From Haloferax mediterranei ATCC 33500 (lineage in GTDB: Archaea > Halobacteriota > Halobacteria > Halobacteriales > Haloferacaceae): a stretch of 64,000 bases of DNA. The stretch covers positions 186,001-250,000 of the forward strand of contig NC_017944.1 in assembly GCF_000306765.2 (NCBI RefSeq), read 5' to 3'. Below the pieces are notes generated by a model that was not told the DNA's origin, searched no databases, and saw only the letters and a list, made by a program, of their open reading frames with translations. Made by a program: the position numbers and the translations under genes. This document shows, in pieces, positions 7,993-17,497 of this stretch; position 1 is the stretch's first letter, and every line of letters begins with the position of its first letter.

Positions 7993-8375
7993 TTCTACCT
8001 AATTTAGGCTTTCACAGTTATGTGTTCGCTGTCTGAATGTCGAAGTCCTGCGTCTGCAACTCGAAGAGTAATCTGTTTGAACGGCACGAGAACCCATCTC
8101 ACCACGATACAGCGAATTATCGGCCAGGCGGCGAGAGGATAATCGACCCTTCATCTGTTCTTTGACCTGGCGGTGCGGGTCAGCAGACCACCAAGAACCA
8201 ACACTCAAGCATTCAAATACATTAACGGATAACTTCGTATATACTTTAAATATTACAATAGTATTCTAGATTGTACACTATCACACACCCAATTGAGGCC
8301 AAATAGTTCAAGATTGTCAGTCGAGTGTGGTGGAGAGACAGTAGTCCAACATCGGGTGAAGATAGGCATAACGGT
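7993..8375. other. Intergenic with upstream promoter of the PKD gene
   Basis: No gene recognised. A TATA-like TTTAAATATT at 8245-8254 precedes the PKD-protein gene and would give a leader of roughly 100 nt. The 69-codon minus-strand frame at 7999-8208 has no recognisable motif. Confidence 0.45.
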
Positions 8376-10094
8376 ATGACACAGAACGATTCAGTCGAAA
8401 GCGAACCAGCGAGTATCGATCGTCGAACACTCCTCAAGTCAGCTACTGCAGTCGGTTTGGGTGGCGGGTTGCTTACGTTCAGCACTCCATCTGTGAGTGC
8501 ACAAGCGGGAGGTCCTGTCATTCTTATGGGGATTGATACTGAGGACGGCGGCATAGGTGGGCACGGACCGGTCAGCACTTACGTCGGTATTGTCAACGAT
8601 ATCCTCAGTAGGGTGACTAACGGGAACAACGGGATTCTCGTCGTTGGCGGCAGCGCCAACAGCCCGGTGACGACGTTTTGGGACCGTATCGGGACTGATA
8701 CGGGCGAATCAGTCACGTACGTCAGGGGAAGCACCAACATCCGGAGTCAGAGTTTCAGCGGGTTCGCGATGCTTGCTGTCGTCAGCAGTGCACCCGAAAC
8801 GACCGGCGGGATGTCGCAAGCGGAAAATGACGCCCTAGTCAGCCGTTCGGCAGACGTCGCGTCTTTCGTAGATAATGGGGGAGGACTGTTTGGCAGCTCC
8901 CAAACCGACTTCAACAACGCCTGGGCGTATATCGCAGATATTGGCAGCTTCACGACCAATACAGGTCTCAGCTATAGTGACGTCACACCAACTACGGAAG
9001 GTAACAACATCGGTATCGTCGATCCAGATCTGGACCTCTGTTGTTGGCACGATACCTTCACCGCTTGGCCGAGCTTCCTCGATGTGCTGGCTTGGCAAAG
9101 CAACTCTGTTGGCCAACAGGCGGCAGCACTCGGTGGAGCTAGCGTGACCTTACAGGCACCGGATGCCCAGTGTACGGCATCTTTCCCGGGCAACAAAGCT
9201 TGCGTCACGGATACGGTAACCTTCGACGGATCGGGGTCGAGTGACCCCGACGGTGACGACTCCAAACTCACTTACAGGTGGGACTTCGACGGGGACGGTA
9301 TCACCGACGCAATCGGTCAAATAGTTACACACAGCTTCTCAAGTCCAGGACAGAAGACGGTTGTACTGACGGTCATCGACGAAGACGGGAAGTCATCCAC
9401 TTGCACTGAGGTGGTTAACGTGGTAGTCTGTAATCGACCACCAACCGCCAACTGTGAAATAATCATCCCGAACGACTGTGGAATATCCTTCCCGGGCAAC
9501 GTTTCAGCGACGGGTGAGCCAATCTTCTTCGACGGGACGGGATCGAGTGACCCCGACGGTGACGTACTTACCTTCGAGTGGGACTTCGACGGGGACGGTA
9601 TCACCGACGCAACCGGTGCAGTCGTCAAACACACCTTCACGACCGGCGGTAAAAAGACGGTTACACTCACAGTCACCGATGAACACGGTGCATCAGACAC
9701 CTGTACGTTGACACTCACCGTGGCGATCAAAGCCGAAATCGATGTTAAACCCTGCTCTGAACCGAGTCCGATCAATCCCAGAAGTAGGGGCGTCACCCCG
9801 GTCAGTGTCAAGCAGACAAGCACATTCAACCCGACCGAACGGATTGACGTGGGGTCACTCCGCTTCGGCGACCCGGAGGATGTGAAGGTTGGCAGCGGTG
9901 CGAGTCCCGCCCATAACGGTCACGTCGAAGACACGGTTCCGTGTGGAGGAGACGGGAGAAATGATCTCGTACTCCACTTCCCAACTAGAGACGCTGGCTT
10001 CGACGGCGACGAAAATACGGGCCGATTGGAGGGCATGACACACGACGGTGTCCCGGTGTTTGGGGAGGACCGCGTGAGATTGGTCGGCCGGTGA
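8376..10094 (+). CDS. Tat-exported surface protein with two PKD domains
   Basis: A 572-residue secreted protein. The Tat signal is at residues 15-45 (DRRTLLKSATAVGLGGG). Residues about 50-250 form a globular domain seen N-terminally in other secreted PKD proteins (begins GGPVILMGIDTEDGG). Two PKD domains follow, each with the WDFDGDG core. The C-terminal 110 residues (IDVKPCSEPSPINPRSRGV ... LVLHF) match a domain common at the ends of secreted proteins, whose function I do not know. The ATG at 8376 was preferred over a GTG 51 bp upstream because it places the Arg pair normally. Role unknown; PKD domains usually mediate surface protein or carbohydrate contacts. Confidence 0.8.
   Translation: MTQNDSVESEPASIDRRTLLKSATAVGLGGGLLTFSTPSVSAQAGGPVILMGIDTEDGGIGGHGPVSTYVGIVNDILSRVTNGNNGILVVGGSANSPVTTFWDRIGTDTGESVTYVRGSTNIRSQSFSGFAMLAVVSSAPETTGGMSQAENDALVSRSADVASFVDNGGGLFGSSQTDFNNAWAYIADIGSFTTNTGLSYSDVTPTTEGNNIGIVDPDLDLCCWHDTFTAWPSFLDVLAWQSNSVGQQAAALGGASVTLQAPDAQCTASFPGNKACVTDTVTFDGSGSSDPDGDDSKLTYRWDFDGDGITDAIGQIVTHSFSSPGQKTVVLTVIDEDGKSSTCTEVVNVVVCNRPPTANCEIIIPNDCGISFPGNVSATGEPIFFDGTGSSDPDGDVLTFEWDFDGDGITDATGAVVKHTFTTGGKKTVTLTVTDEHGASDTCTLTLTVAIKAEIDVKPCSEPSPINPRSRGVTPVSVKQTSTFNPTERIDVGSLRFGDPEDVKVGSGASPAHNGHVEDTVPCGGDGRNDLVLHFPTRDAGFDGDENTGRLEGMTHDGVPVFGEDRVRLVGR
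9237..9612 (+). repeat. Direct DNA repeats from duplicated PKD domains
   Basis: A 35-bp stretch starting GTGGGACTTCGACGGGGACG occurs at 9278-9312 and again exactly 300 bp later at 9578-9612. The TCGAGTGACCCCGACGGTGAC block occurs at 9237 and 9543. Such nucleotide identity suggests recent domain duplication or gene conversion. Confidence 0.8.
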
Positions 10095-10150
10095 TTAGCA
10101 TCAATCCCTCTTCACTCACTGTTTTCGATGCAAACTGGTCACCACCGCGT

Positions 10151-10747
10151 TCACTGACTCGCGGACGACTGCACCAGTAATCGGAGCGTCCGAAGGCCGA
10201 CAAACCGAGGAACGCGGTCCAGATATTGCTCGTACTCGTCTCCGTACTGCTCTCGCAGCCACGGCTCTTCCGCGAGCGGGAAGCTGAACCACCACGCTAA
10301 GTAGAATCCACAGAGTGGAATCGCAAACGGCGAACCGGCTATAAAGGCATACCCGACCGTCGCGAGAACGTAGCCGACATACTGTGGGTTTCGTGAGTAC
10401 TGATACAGTCCATCCGTCCGTAATTCACCTTCCAATCCTTGCGTCTGTTCCACGCCGAGGTCGAACGTCGAGATGGTGACGGTGACGAACCCGACGATAG
10501 CGAGCACGATTCCAAGATAGAACACCCAGGTCGGGAGACCGAGGGTTCCGAACTGGAGGATACCGAGTCCCAATAGCGATAGGTTCAGCGTATGCGAAAG
10601 CCCCCAAAACGCGTGGAACTGGAGGTTCTTTTCGCCGAGCGGATAGTACGACGTATAACCGAGTATACTCGCCCAGACGCCCCCGAGATTCACCACACCG
10701 GCCACAAGCCCGATACCAAGCAACACCTCGCTGAGTGTCAATAGCAT
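10151..10747 (-). CDS. Isoprenylcysteine/phospholipid-type membrane methyltransferase
   Basis: A 198-residue integral membrane protein with about five hydrophobic segments. The C-terminal signature LRTDGLYQYSRNPQYVGYV followed by EEPWLREQYGDEYEQYLDRV is the SAM-binding region of the ICMT/PEMT-like methyltransferase superfamily. These enzymes methylate prenylated, lipid or other membrane substrates; nothing here fixes the substrate. It is a single gene on the minus strand, convergent with the PKD-protein gene. Confidence 0.8.
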   Translation of the reverse strand: MLLTLSEVLLGIGLVAGVVNLGGVWASILGYTSYYPLGEKNLQFHAFWGLSHTLNLSLLGLGILQFGTLGLPTWVFYLGIVLAIVGFVTVTISTFDLGVEQTQGLEGELRTDGLYQYSRNPQYVGYVLATVGYAFIAGSPFAIPLCGFYLAWWFSFPLAEEPWLREQYGDEYEQYLDRVPRFVGLRTLRLLVQSSASQ

Positions 10748-10834
10748 CAGTTAGTGGTAGCATTGAGACCTGTTTTGGCGTTACGGCGGCACACTTAGAT
10801 AGTTTAAATACAATGTCAGTTTTGCACAACGTAT

Positions 10835-11591
10835 ATGAAATATCTACGGGCCACACTCCGCCAACTGGACTGGATGTTACATCCGATGCAGCAGTTCATC
10901 CGCGAGAACGACGTCGTCCACTACGAGGAACTGTTGTCGTGAAATATCGAGACAGGAGGGGACATCGAGTACGAGCTATAGTAACGTTTGCAAGTCAGTG
11001 CACACTCAATCGACCGCTGTCGTGCGGTCGGATGTGTCTCCAGTTGCAAACGCTACTATATTTTACGTAGAGGCAGCCCGTGAGCCGTACGAAGACGCGA
11101 TTTTATCCGTAGACTCGATTCGGTGGTACGAAATAACCCCGATTGATGAGAATTCGTTTTACGTCTATATCTGTCAAGAAACTCGGACCGAAGACCGGAC
11201 GTGGCGTGAGGCATATACTGAACTGGACCTCGTCGTCTTGCCACCGGTCATCTACGACGCTGACGCAACATTTGAGATGACGCTCGTCGGAGCAGGAGAG
11301 GACCTACGGACACTCATCGAGCGGTTGCCGCCGAGTATCGACGTGACTATCCGTTCGATTGGAACGTTCGACCGCCGCCACGAGACTGTCGCCACAGACT
11401 GCACCGAACGACAGTTCGAGGCACTCCAAGCGGCTGTTGCAATCGGTTATTACGATGTCCCCCGTCAAGGGACGCTAAACGATGTAGCACATGCGCTCGA
11501 TTGTGCGGAGAGTACTGCCTCCGATTTGCTCCGCAAAGCCGAATCTGCCGTGATGAAACGGCTGGTAACTCGGTATACTCACGAGTCTTAG
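10835..11591 (+). pseudogene. HTH-10 (Bat-like) regulator gene split by a stop codon and a MITE
   Basis: The 5' part starts at ATG 10835 (MKYLRATLRQLDWMLHPMQQ), the typical opening of haloarchaeal Bat-like HTH-10 regulators. It meets a TGA at 10940, most simply read as a Trp codon changed to stop. The frame would continue to ...GDIEYEL at 10978, where an 80-bp MITE with duplicated TA is inserted. Beyond it the same protein resumes as FYVEAAREPYEDAI and runs to 11591. The C-terminal HTH (about 11400-11580: ERQFEALQAAVAIGYYDVPR then a recognition helix) is intact. Removing the MITE and one TA restores the frame exactly (GAG CTA TTT TAC). A GTG inside the MITE at 10998 opens a 197-codon frame that might still express the C-terminal part. 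Confidence 0.85.
10979..11058 (+). mobile_element. 80-bp MITE, copy 1, flanked by TA duplication
   Basis: Near-perfect terminal inverted repeats TAGTARCGTTTGCAA, flanked by TA at 10977-10978 and 11059-11060, with an inner imperfect stem (GACCGC...GCGGTC). It is too short to encode a transposase. The TA target duplication is typical of IS630/Tc1-mariner-type transposases, which would have to act in trans. A second copy of the same length lies inverted at 15280-15359. Confidence 0.88.
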
Positions 11592-11702
11592 ATTTCTCTC
11601 ACGGCCGTCTGGCCGGGAGGTGTATCCACCAATCAATTATTCAATACTATTATATGGTGGTGAGGTTACATTTCGTGTACACAGCGGAGTGTGATTGGTC
11701 GA

Positions 11703-12572
11703 ATGTCTATGAATCTCACTGTCGAAAATCTCGGAATGGAGTACGGAAGTACCTGGGCGCTTCGAGATATCTCCCTTTCGTTCGATAGCGGCGTCGTCGG
11801 ACTTCTCGGACCAAATGGTGCAGGGAAATCCACCCTAATGCGGATTATTACTACCTACCAAGAACCGACCGAGGGGACGGTCCACTGGAACGGAACTGAG
11901 GTGACTGAAAACCCACAGGCAATTCGGGAAGACCTCGGCTATCTACCGCAGGACTTCGGAGTCTATCCAAACCTGACCGCAGAAGAGTTCCTGTCGTATC
12001 TCGCTGGCATCCGAGGAATCAGCGATGCAAGTGACCGAATCGAAGAATTACTGCGACTGGTGAACCTCGAAAACGACCGAGACCGTCGATTAGGCGGCTT
12101 TTCGGGAGGAATGAAACAGCGTGTCGGCATCGCGCAAAGTCTCCTCGCCGACCCGGGGTTGCTCGTCGTCGACGAACCGACAGTCGGACTCGACCCGGAA
12201 GAGCGGGTCCGCTTCCGAAACCTCCTTGCAGACCTCGCCGAGGACCGTATCGTCATTCTTTCGACGCACATCGTCTCGGATATCGAGGCAGCCGCAAACG
12301 ACATTGCGCTGCTCTCAAACGGAGCGCTCGTCGCCCACGAACGGCCGAGCGAACTACTGTCCCGAGCTGCTGATTCTGTCTGGGAGTGGGTTGTCCCGGA
12401 TTCGGAATTGGCGACAGTCAAACAGGAATACATGGTAAGCGGGACGACGCGAACGCGAGACGGCCTGCAAGTTCGTGCCGTTGCAGACGACGTCCCAACG
12501 CCCGAAGCTACGCAAGTCGAGCCGACGCTCGAAGATGCCTACCTCTATGTCACCGGCGGAGGAGCACGGTAA
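11703..12572 (+). CDS. ABC transporter ATP-binding protein
   Basis: A 289-residue ATPase of the ABC-2 exporter type. Walker A is GPNGAGKST, the signature is FSGGMKQRVGIAQ, Walker B is LLVVDEPTVGLDPE, followed by the H-loop in ILSTHIVSDIE. The last 80 residues form the extra C-terminal region usual for CcmA/NatA-type subunits. Starts at 11703 and 11709 are both plausible. Its stop codon overlaps the permease start (TAATG), so the two are translationally coupled. Substrate unknown. Confidence 0.9.
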   Translation: MSMNLTVENLGMEYGSTWALRDISLSFDSGVVGLLGPNGAGKSTLMRIITTYQEPTEGTVHWNGTEVTENPQAIREDLGYLPQDFGVYPNLTAEEFLSYLAGIRGISDASDRIEELLRLVNLENDRDRRLGGFSGGMKQRVGIAQSLLADPGLLVVDEPTVGLDPEERVRFRNLLADLAEDRIVILSTHIVSDIEAAANDIALLSNGALVAHERPSELLSRAADSVWEWVVPDSELATVKQEYMVSGTTRTRDGLQVRAVADDVPTPEATQVEPTLEDAYLYVTGGGAR

Positions 12573-14161
12573 TGCTTACAGCGGTACTCGCAGTTGCACG
12601 AGCGGACTTCCGAGAGCGCTCTCGGACCGCGAAGTGGCTCGTCGTGCCCATCATTTTGGCGTACTTCGCGAAACTCATCACGGTCGACTCATCACTCGTC
12701 GTCGCCGGTGAGTACACAGGCGTTCCGACAGCCGCATGGTACGGTGCAATGCTGAGTGCTATCGGGACGAATATGCTGTTCGTATTCGGGTTTGTCCTTG
12801 TCGGCGGGAGCGTAAGCAGGGACCGAGACACCGGCGTTTCGGAACTCGTCGCAACGTCGTCGCTCTCGGACGGCAGTTATCTCCTCGGCAAATGGGCAAG
12901 TAATTTCGCGCTCCTCACGATAACGACTCTGGTCCTCGCCGTCTTGACTGCTGGAACCTTTGTTATCCAAGGAACGGGCGAGTTCGACCTCTGGGCACTG
13001 TTCTCGCCATTCATTCTGGTAACACTGCCGACAATGACGGTAGTTGCGGCCGCAGCCGTTTGCTTCGAGAGTAACCGATTCCTTCGCGGAACGGCCGGAA
13101 ACATCATCTACGTGGTTGCCGCGATGTTCCTGACGCTTTTCGGAGCGTATTCAGGAGCGGTCGACCTCATGGGAATCAATATTTTCAGGGAGAGCATGGC
13201 GCAAGCGATAGCCTCGCAGTATCCAGCGTACGACGGAACGAACGTCGGGTTTCTCTACACTAATACCGCTGGAGAACTAAAACCATTCAACTGGTCGGGT
13301 GTCGCGTGGTCGGTGAAGCATTTCGCCACGAGAGTGCCAATCTTCGCGACGACTGGGATACTATTCGTTGGCTCGTACGTGTCCTTCAATCGGTTCGATA
13401 CGACTAGTTCGTGGTCAGCCCCCTCTCTTACGCCTGAGCGTGAAGAAAGCGAGAATGGTAGCAACGAGGCGGAATCACCGCAACTTGCGGCAACAACCGA
13501 CAATCAGTCTCGGAACCGGACTACAGACGTTTCATCACTGCCACCTGTTTCACAGACCGGCATCCGGTTCCCTCAGGTGTTTCTCTCCGAACTCCGCCTC
13601 GTCGTTCGAGGGCACCCTCGCTGGTGGTACGTTGCCTGCGGACTCGCCCTACTCGGGTCGTTCGTTCCATCAGTGACTGCACTCAGGTCCGTGATAATAC
13701 CATTCGCGCTCCTGTTACCCCTGTCACTGTGGTCCTCTCTCGGAACCCGAGACCAAACGCACCGAACCCAAGAACTCGTCTTTGTAAGCAGTGGCCGGAA
13801 TGTGCTGTTGGCGTCGTCGTACCTCGCAGCAGTCACAGTCGGTATTGCACTGACTTTCCCCGCCGCTGCCAGATTTGCGCTTACAGGAACGTTCAACGCG
13901 CTGTTCGGGTGGGCGGTCGGTGTTCTCTTTCTCCCTGCGGCAGCACTCGCGATTGGCATCTGGACTGGCCGACCTCGCGTCTTCGAGATGTTGTATCTGG
14001 TTGCGTGGTACGGTGGCCCGATGAACGAACTTATTCCGTTGGACTATCTTGGAGCGTACGACCAGACGGTTTCGTCGGGCGTCACGTTCGTCTACCTTGG
14101 ACTGACCGTCGTCGCACTCGGGGCTGCTGTCGTTGGTCGTCGACGGATGGTCAGCGGCTGA
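12572..14161 (+). CDS. ABC-2 type transporter permease
   Basis: A 529-residue permease beginning at the ATG that overlaps the ATPase stop. It has about twelve predicted membrane segments in two halves, separated by a polar, Ser/Asn/Glu-rich linker around residues 280-330. Length and partner fit a large ABC-2 exporter permease with an internal two-half arrangement. Motifs do not show the exported compound. Together with the upstream ATPase it forms a minimal exporter; the broken HTH-10 regulator just upstream may once have controlled it. Confidence 0.82.
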   Translation: MLTAVLAVARADFRERSRTAKWLVVPIILAYFAKLITVDSSLVVAGEYTGVPTAAWYGAMLSAIGTNMLFVFGFVLVGGSVSRDRDTGVSELVATSSLSDGSYLLGKWASNFALLTITTLVLAVLTAGTFVIQGTGEFDLWALFSPFILVTLPTMTVVAAAAVCFESNRFLRGTAGNIIYVVAAMFLTLFGAYSGAVDLMGINIFRESMAQAIASQYPAYDGTNVGFLYTNTAGELKPFNWSGVAWSVKHFATRVPIFATTGILFVGSYVSFNRFDTTSSWSAPSLTPEREESENGSNEAESPQLAATTDNQSRNRTTDVSSLPPVSQTGIRFPQVFLSELRLVVRGHPRWWYVACGLALLGSFVPSVTALRSVIIPFALLLPLSLWSSLGTRDQTHRTQELVFVSSGRNVLLASSYLAAVTVGIALTFPAAARFALTGTFNALFGWAVGVLFLPAAALAIGIWTGRPRVFEMLYLVAWYGGPMNELIPLDYLGAYDQTVSSGVTFVYLGLTVVALGAAVVGRRRMVSG

Positions 14162-14230
14162 AATTCTTCGAAAGCAAGCAAGGGTTCCGGCTAGCCAAAC
14201 CGTTATTCCTCGCAGTCGCAGAGGCCGAGT

Positions 14231-15259
14231 ATGAAGCTCTCCATCGTCGATCTGTCTCCGGTTCCCGACAACGGGACCGCAGCTGAAGCTTACGCGAACA
14301 CTGTGGCAGCCGCAAGACAGGCCGAGCAACTTGGGTACTCCCGGTTCTGGGTGGCTGAACACCACGGGATGGCAGATACCATCGCGGGCACGACGCCCGA
14401 AGTATTACTCGGCCGCCTCGCCGGCGAAACTGACTCAATCCGACTCGGGTCAGGAGCAGTGCTACTCAACCACTATAGCCCGTTTAAGGTCGCAGAAGCG
14501 TTCGGTGCGCTGGATGCACTCGCGCCGGGCCGTATCGATGCGGGCCTCGGTCGGGCGAACGGCTCACCAGCCGCCGACCGTGCCCTTGGGACGGAACGAC
14601 ACGTGCAGAACCCGGACGAAGACCACACTGAGAAAATCGAAGCCGTCGTTACTCACCTCTACGACGACTACCCCGACGGACACGCCTACAGCGACCTCGA
14701 AATTCCGCACTCAAGCCATGACGTACCAACACCGTGGGTACTCGGGTCGAGTCCGTCGAGCGCAGCTATTGCAGGCGAACTCGGGTTACGATACTGTTTC
14801 GCGGCGTTCATTCGACCGCAGTTCGCCACACACGCGTTTGATGAATACCGTGAACGCTTCCAGCCGTCACAACTAGCCGGTGGTATCGACGAGCCACAGG
14901 GGATGGTTGCAGTAAACGCGGTCTGTGCTGAGACCGACGAAGAGGCGGCACGACTACGGGCAGTGGCTGAGGCGTCGTACAAACGGATGCAACGTGGAAT
15001 CATCGGAACCACGCCGTCCATCGAGGAAGCTATCGACGAACTTGGTGGCGTCCCAGAACCAACACCTGCTACGCTCGATTCCGACGAATGGCCACGAGCC
15101 ATTTCCGGGAGCCCAGAAACGCTTGCTAGCTTGTTAGAGCAACTTACGGAGCGCGTCGGCGTCGACGAAGTGATGATTCAGCATATCGTTTCCGACCACG
15201 AGCACGCACTCCGGTCCCACGAATTACTGGCCGATGGCGTCGGGCTTACACCCCGCTAA
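14231..15259 (+). CDS. LLM-class flavin-dependent oxidoreductase (luciferase-like)
   Basis: A 342-residue TIM-barrel monooxygenase of the bacterial-luciferase-like family, using reduced flavin (FMNH2 or F420H2) from another enzyme. Recognisable elements are SRFWVAEHHGM near residue 37, the SIRLGSGAVLLNHYSPFKVAE strand-helix region, and GRIDAGLGRANG. The sequence groups with the MsnO8/YvbT-like subfamily, whose substrates are mostly unknown. The gene starts 70 bp after the permease and could be co-transcribed with it. The second MITE lies 20 bp after its stop. Confidence 0.85.
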   Translation: MKLSIVDLSPVPDNGTAAEAYANTVAAARQAEQLGYSRFWVAEHHGMADTIAGTTPEVLLGRLAGETDSIRLGSGAVLLNHYSPFKVAEAFGALDALAPGRIDAGLGRANGSPAADRALGTERHVQNPDEDHTEKIEAVVTHLYDDYPDGHAYSDLEIPHSSHDVPTPWVLGSSPSSAAIAGELGLRYCFAAFIRPQFATHAFDEYRERFQPSQLAGGIDEPQGMVAVNAVCAETDEEAARLRAVAEASYKRMQRGIIGTTPSIEEAIDELGGVPEPTPATLDSDEWPRAISGSPETLASLLEQLTERVGVDEVMIQHIVSDHEHALRSHELLADGVGLTPR

Positions 15260-15279
15260 CGAGTTGCACTACTAAGCTA

Positions 15280-15359
15280 TAGTAGCGTTTGCAACTGGTG
15301 ACACATCCGATCGCACGACAGTGGTCGAGCGAGTGTGCAATAACTTGCAAACGATACTA
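15280..15359 (-). mobile_element. 80-bp MITE, copy 2 (inverted relative to copy 1)
   Basis: The reverse complement of copy 1 aligns along its whole length with a handful of substitutions, and both copies are 80 bp. The left TA flank is present (15278-15279), but the right flank reads TC, so one side of the duplication has mutated. It sits in the 155-bp space between the monooxygenase and antiporter genes and disrupts nothing visible. Confidence 0.85.
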
Positions 15360-15414
15360 TCGGAGAATCCCTCAAGGGAATCCGGTTCTCGAACCCCCCG
15401 AGGCGGCAGTGCGA

Positions 15415-16890
15415 TTAGTCTTCTCCTGGCGCTACTGTCGCCGTTCCCTCACTTGGTGACACAGTGCTACTGGACTGCTCCTGGTCCTTATACATAATCT
15501 GCCAGCCGGTCATTCCCATGAATATGAGGACAAGCGGCGAGAGTAAGCCGAAGAAGTAGTAGGGGGCGTACTCCAGCGTCGGAACGCCGAGCGTTCCAGC
15601 CATAAACAGTCCGCCACTGCTCCATGGAATAAGCGCACTCGTCGTTGTTCCGGACGCTTCGATAGCACGCGAGAGATTTTCCGTCTTCAATCCCTGTTCG
15701 TCGTACAGGTTTCTGAGAGTCATCCCCGGCACGACGATGCTAACGTACTGCTCGGCGGCGAGGATGTTCATCGAAACAGCAGAGAGTGCGGTCGCGCCCG
15801 TTAGACTCGCCACGTTGTGGCACAGTCGGCCGAGATGGTGGGCGAGGACCGCCAGAATTCCGGCACGGTCGAGCATCCCACCAAGCGAAAGCGCAGCAAT
15901 CGCAATCGTGACGATCCACGCGCCACCCGTCATCCCGCCGCTCTGCAGTAATCCGTTCACGAGTTCCATCCCCGTTTCGGGGGCAGTGCCGGATTGGGCG
16001 GCAGACCACGCCGCGGCGAAACCCGTCCCCTGCACGAGCATCGACGTGACCGCGCCTGCAATGACGCCCGTTCCGAGGGTTGGGAGCGCCGGAACGCCGT
16101 ACATCGCAAGTCCGAAAGTGATAATCAACGGGAGGAAGACGACCGGCGACACGACGTAGGTACCTTCGATAGCTGCTTGGATCGATTCGACGCGACCGGC
16201 GGGAATGTTTCCGGAGGCAGTCATGCCGAGGAACGCATACAGAACGACCGATAAGGCGAACGCGATGAACGTGCCAGTCCGCATCGCGTTGATGTGCTCG
16301 TATAAATCGGTGTTCGTCACTGCGGCCGCGAGGTTTGTCGTATCTGAGAGCGGTGATTGCTTGTCACCCGTGTAGGCACCGCTGAGAACGGCCCCAGCAG
16401 TCATCGGTGCCGGGATTCCGAGGCCGGAACCGATGCCAATGAGTGCGACCCCAAGTGTTCCTGCTGTCGTCCAAGACGAGCCAACCGCAAAGGCAATAAT
16501 CGCAGCGAGTACGGCGGCTATTGGAAGAAACACCGCAGGCGTGAACAACTCCAGTCCATAGTACATTAGACTCGGGATGGTCCCTGCCTGAATCCACGAG
16601 GAGATGAGTGCATAAACGGTGAACATGATGAGAATCACCTTCATCCCCAAGAGGAGACCATTCGAGATACCGTCATAGAGGTCCTCCCACGACAGGCCTA
16701 GGTGATAGTGAGCAAACAATCCAGTGAATACGATACCCCAGAAGAGTGGGAACTGTGGGTCCAAGCCGAACGTGATGATACCCACACTGAGGAATACGAT
16801 CATTCCCGCGATGGGAACGAGTGCTGCGATGAGCGAGGGGCGTTCATCGGGGTCAAGTTGCCCGAAAAGACGAGGTTCGAAGTCTACCAT
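15415..16890 (-). CDS. Na+/H+ antiporter, NhaC family
   Basis: A 491-residue membrane protein with about eleven to twelve helices. NhaC-family features include the conserved stretch AFAVGSSWTTAGTLGVAL, SGAYTGDKQSPLSDTTNLAA with its charged residues in a helix break, and TSALIPWSSGGLFMAGTLGV. It should exchange Na+ (or a related solute) for H+ at the cell membrane. Its Ser/Thr/Glu-rich C-terminus (last 20 residues) is cytoplasmic-tail like. Some family members are amino-acid or malate/lactate antiporters, so the substrate is not certain. Confidence 0.87.
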   Translation of the reverse strand: MVDFEPRLFGQLDPDERPSLIAALVPIAGMIVFLSVGIITFGLDPQFPLFWGIVFTGLFAHYHLGLSWEDLYDGISNGLLLGMKVILIMFTVYALISSWIQAGTIPSLMYYGLELFTPAVFLPIAAVLAAIIAFAVGSSWTTAGTLGVALIGIGSGLGIPAPMTAGAVLSGAYTGDKQSPLSDTTNLAAAVTNTDLYEHINAMRTGTFIAFALSVVLYAFLGMTASGNIPAGRVESIQAAIEGTYVVSPVVFLPLIITFGLAMYGVPALPTLGTGVIAGAVTSMLVQGTGFAAAWSAAQSGTAPETGMELVNGLLQSGGMTGGAWIVTIAIAALSLGGMLDRAGILAVLAHHLGRLCHNVASLTGATALSAVSMNILAAEQYVSIVVPGMTLRNLYDEQGLKTENLSRAIEASGTTTSALIPWSSGGLFMAGTLGVPTLEYAPYYFFGLLSPLVLIFMGMTGWQIMYKDQEQSSSTVSPSEGTATVAPGED

Positions 16891-17497
16891 TGACTTACCT
16901 TGCTGTCAGTCCGTTCGTCTACAACCGTGTTTCTGGCTACGAGATTCGTTGTATGTTGTACAAGCCGCCGTGAAACGGACCGATTCTCCCGACCACACGA
17001 TGTGTGTTCCGTTGTCATACGTCCATTAACAATAATCAGGGATTGGGGCAAATAGAATCAATTTCCATATGGACTCACCTTTAAATATCCCAATGAATAT
17101 GTCACGGATTTCAGTAGTTCGAAGTGATGATTTGAAAATATTTTCCATATTTTCTATATTTTTTACACGTACGTAGCGTGTGGGTGTGTGAACTGCGGTT
17201 CCACGCTTCGTTCATCGTTCCATACTTCGTTCCGGTAGTAGCATCCGTCCGTCTCATCTTCGTCACCGCATAGTTTGGGCTGATGGTCCAATACCACTGG
17301 GCAGTTTCTTATAAATTGGTACGCGTTCGGAGTGTCAGAGAATATGCTACATGATATGTATCAACCAATATGGGACGCAACCCACCCTCACGAAATCCAA
17401 CCAGGAGTACCGAAGCCGAATGGCGGCGGTCTTTCCGGATTCGAGGTCAACGCTGGAGCGGAGCCACATCTCAATGGTATTTCGTTAGTACAGACTC
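16891..17497. other. AT-rich divergent promoter region
   Basis: About 600 bp between the antiporter and glutamate dehydrogenase genes, clearly richer in A and T around 17040-17165. TTTAAATA near 17089 and TTATAAAT at 17309-17316 look like TATA boxes. The latter would start a plus-strand transcript near 17340, leaving a leader of about 155 nt before the dehydrogenase ATG, or making the 73-codon frame from ATG 17344 to 17562 a leaderless upstream ORF that overlaps the gene start. Confidence 0.45.
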
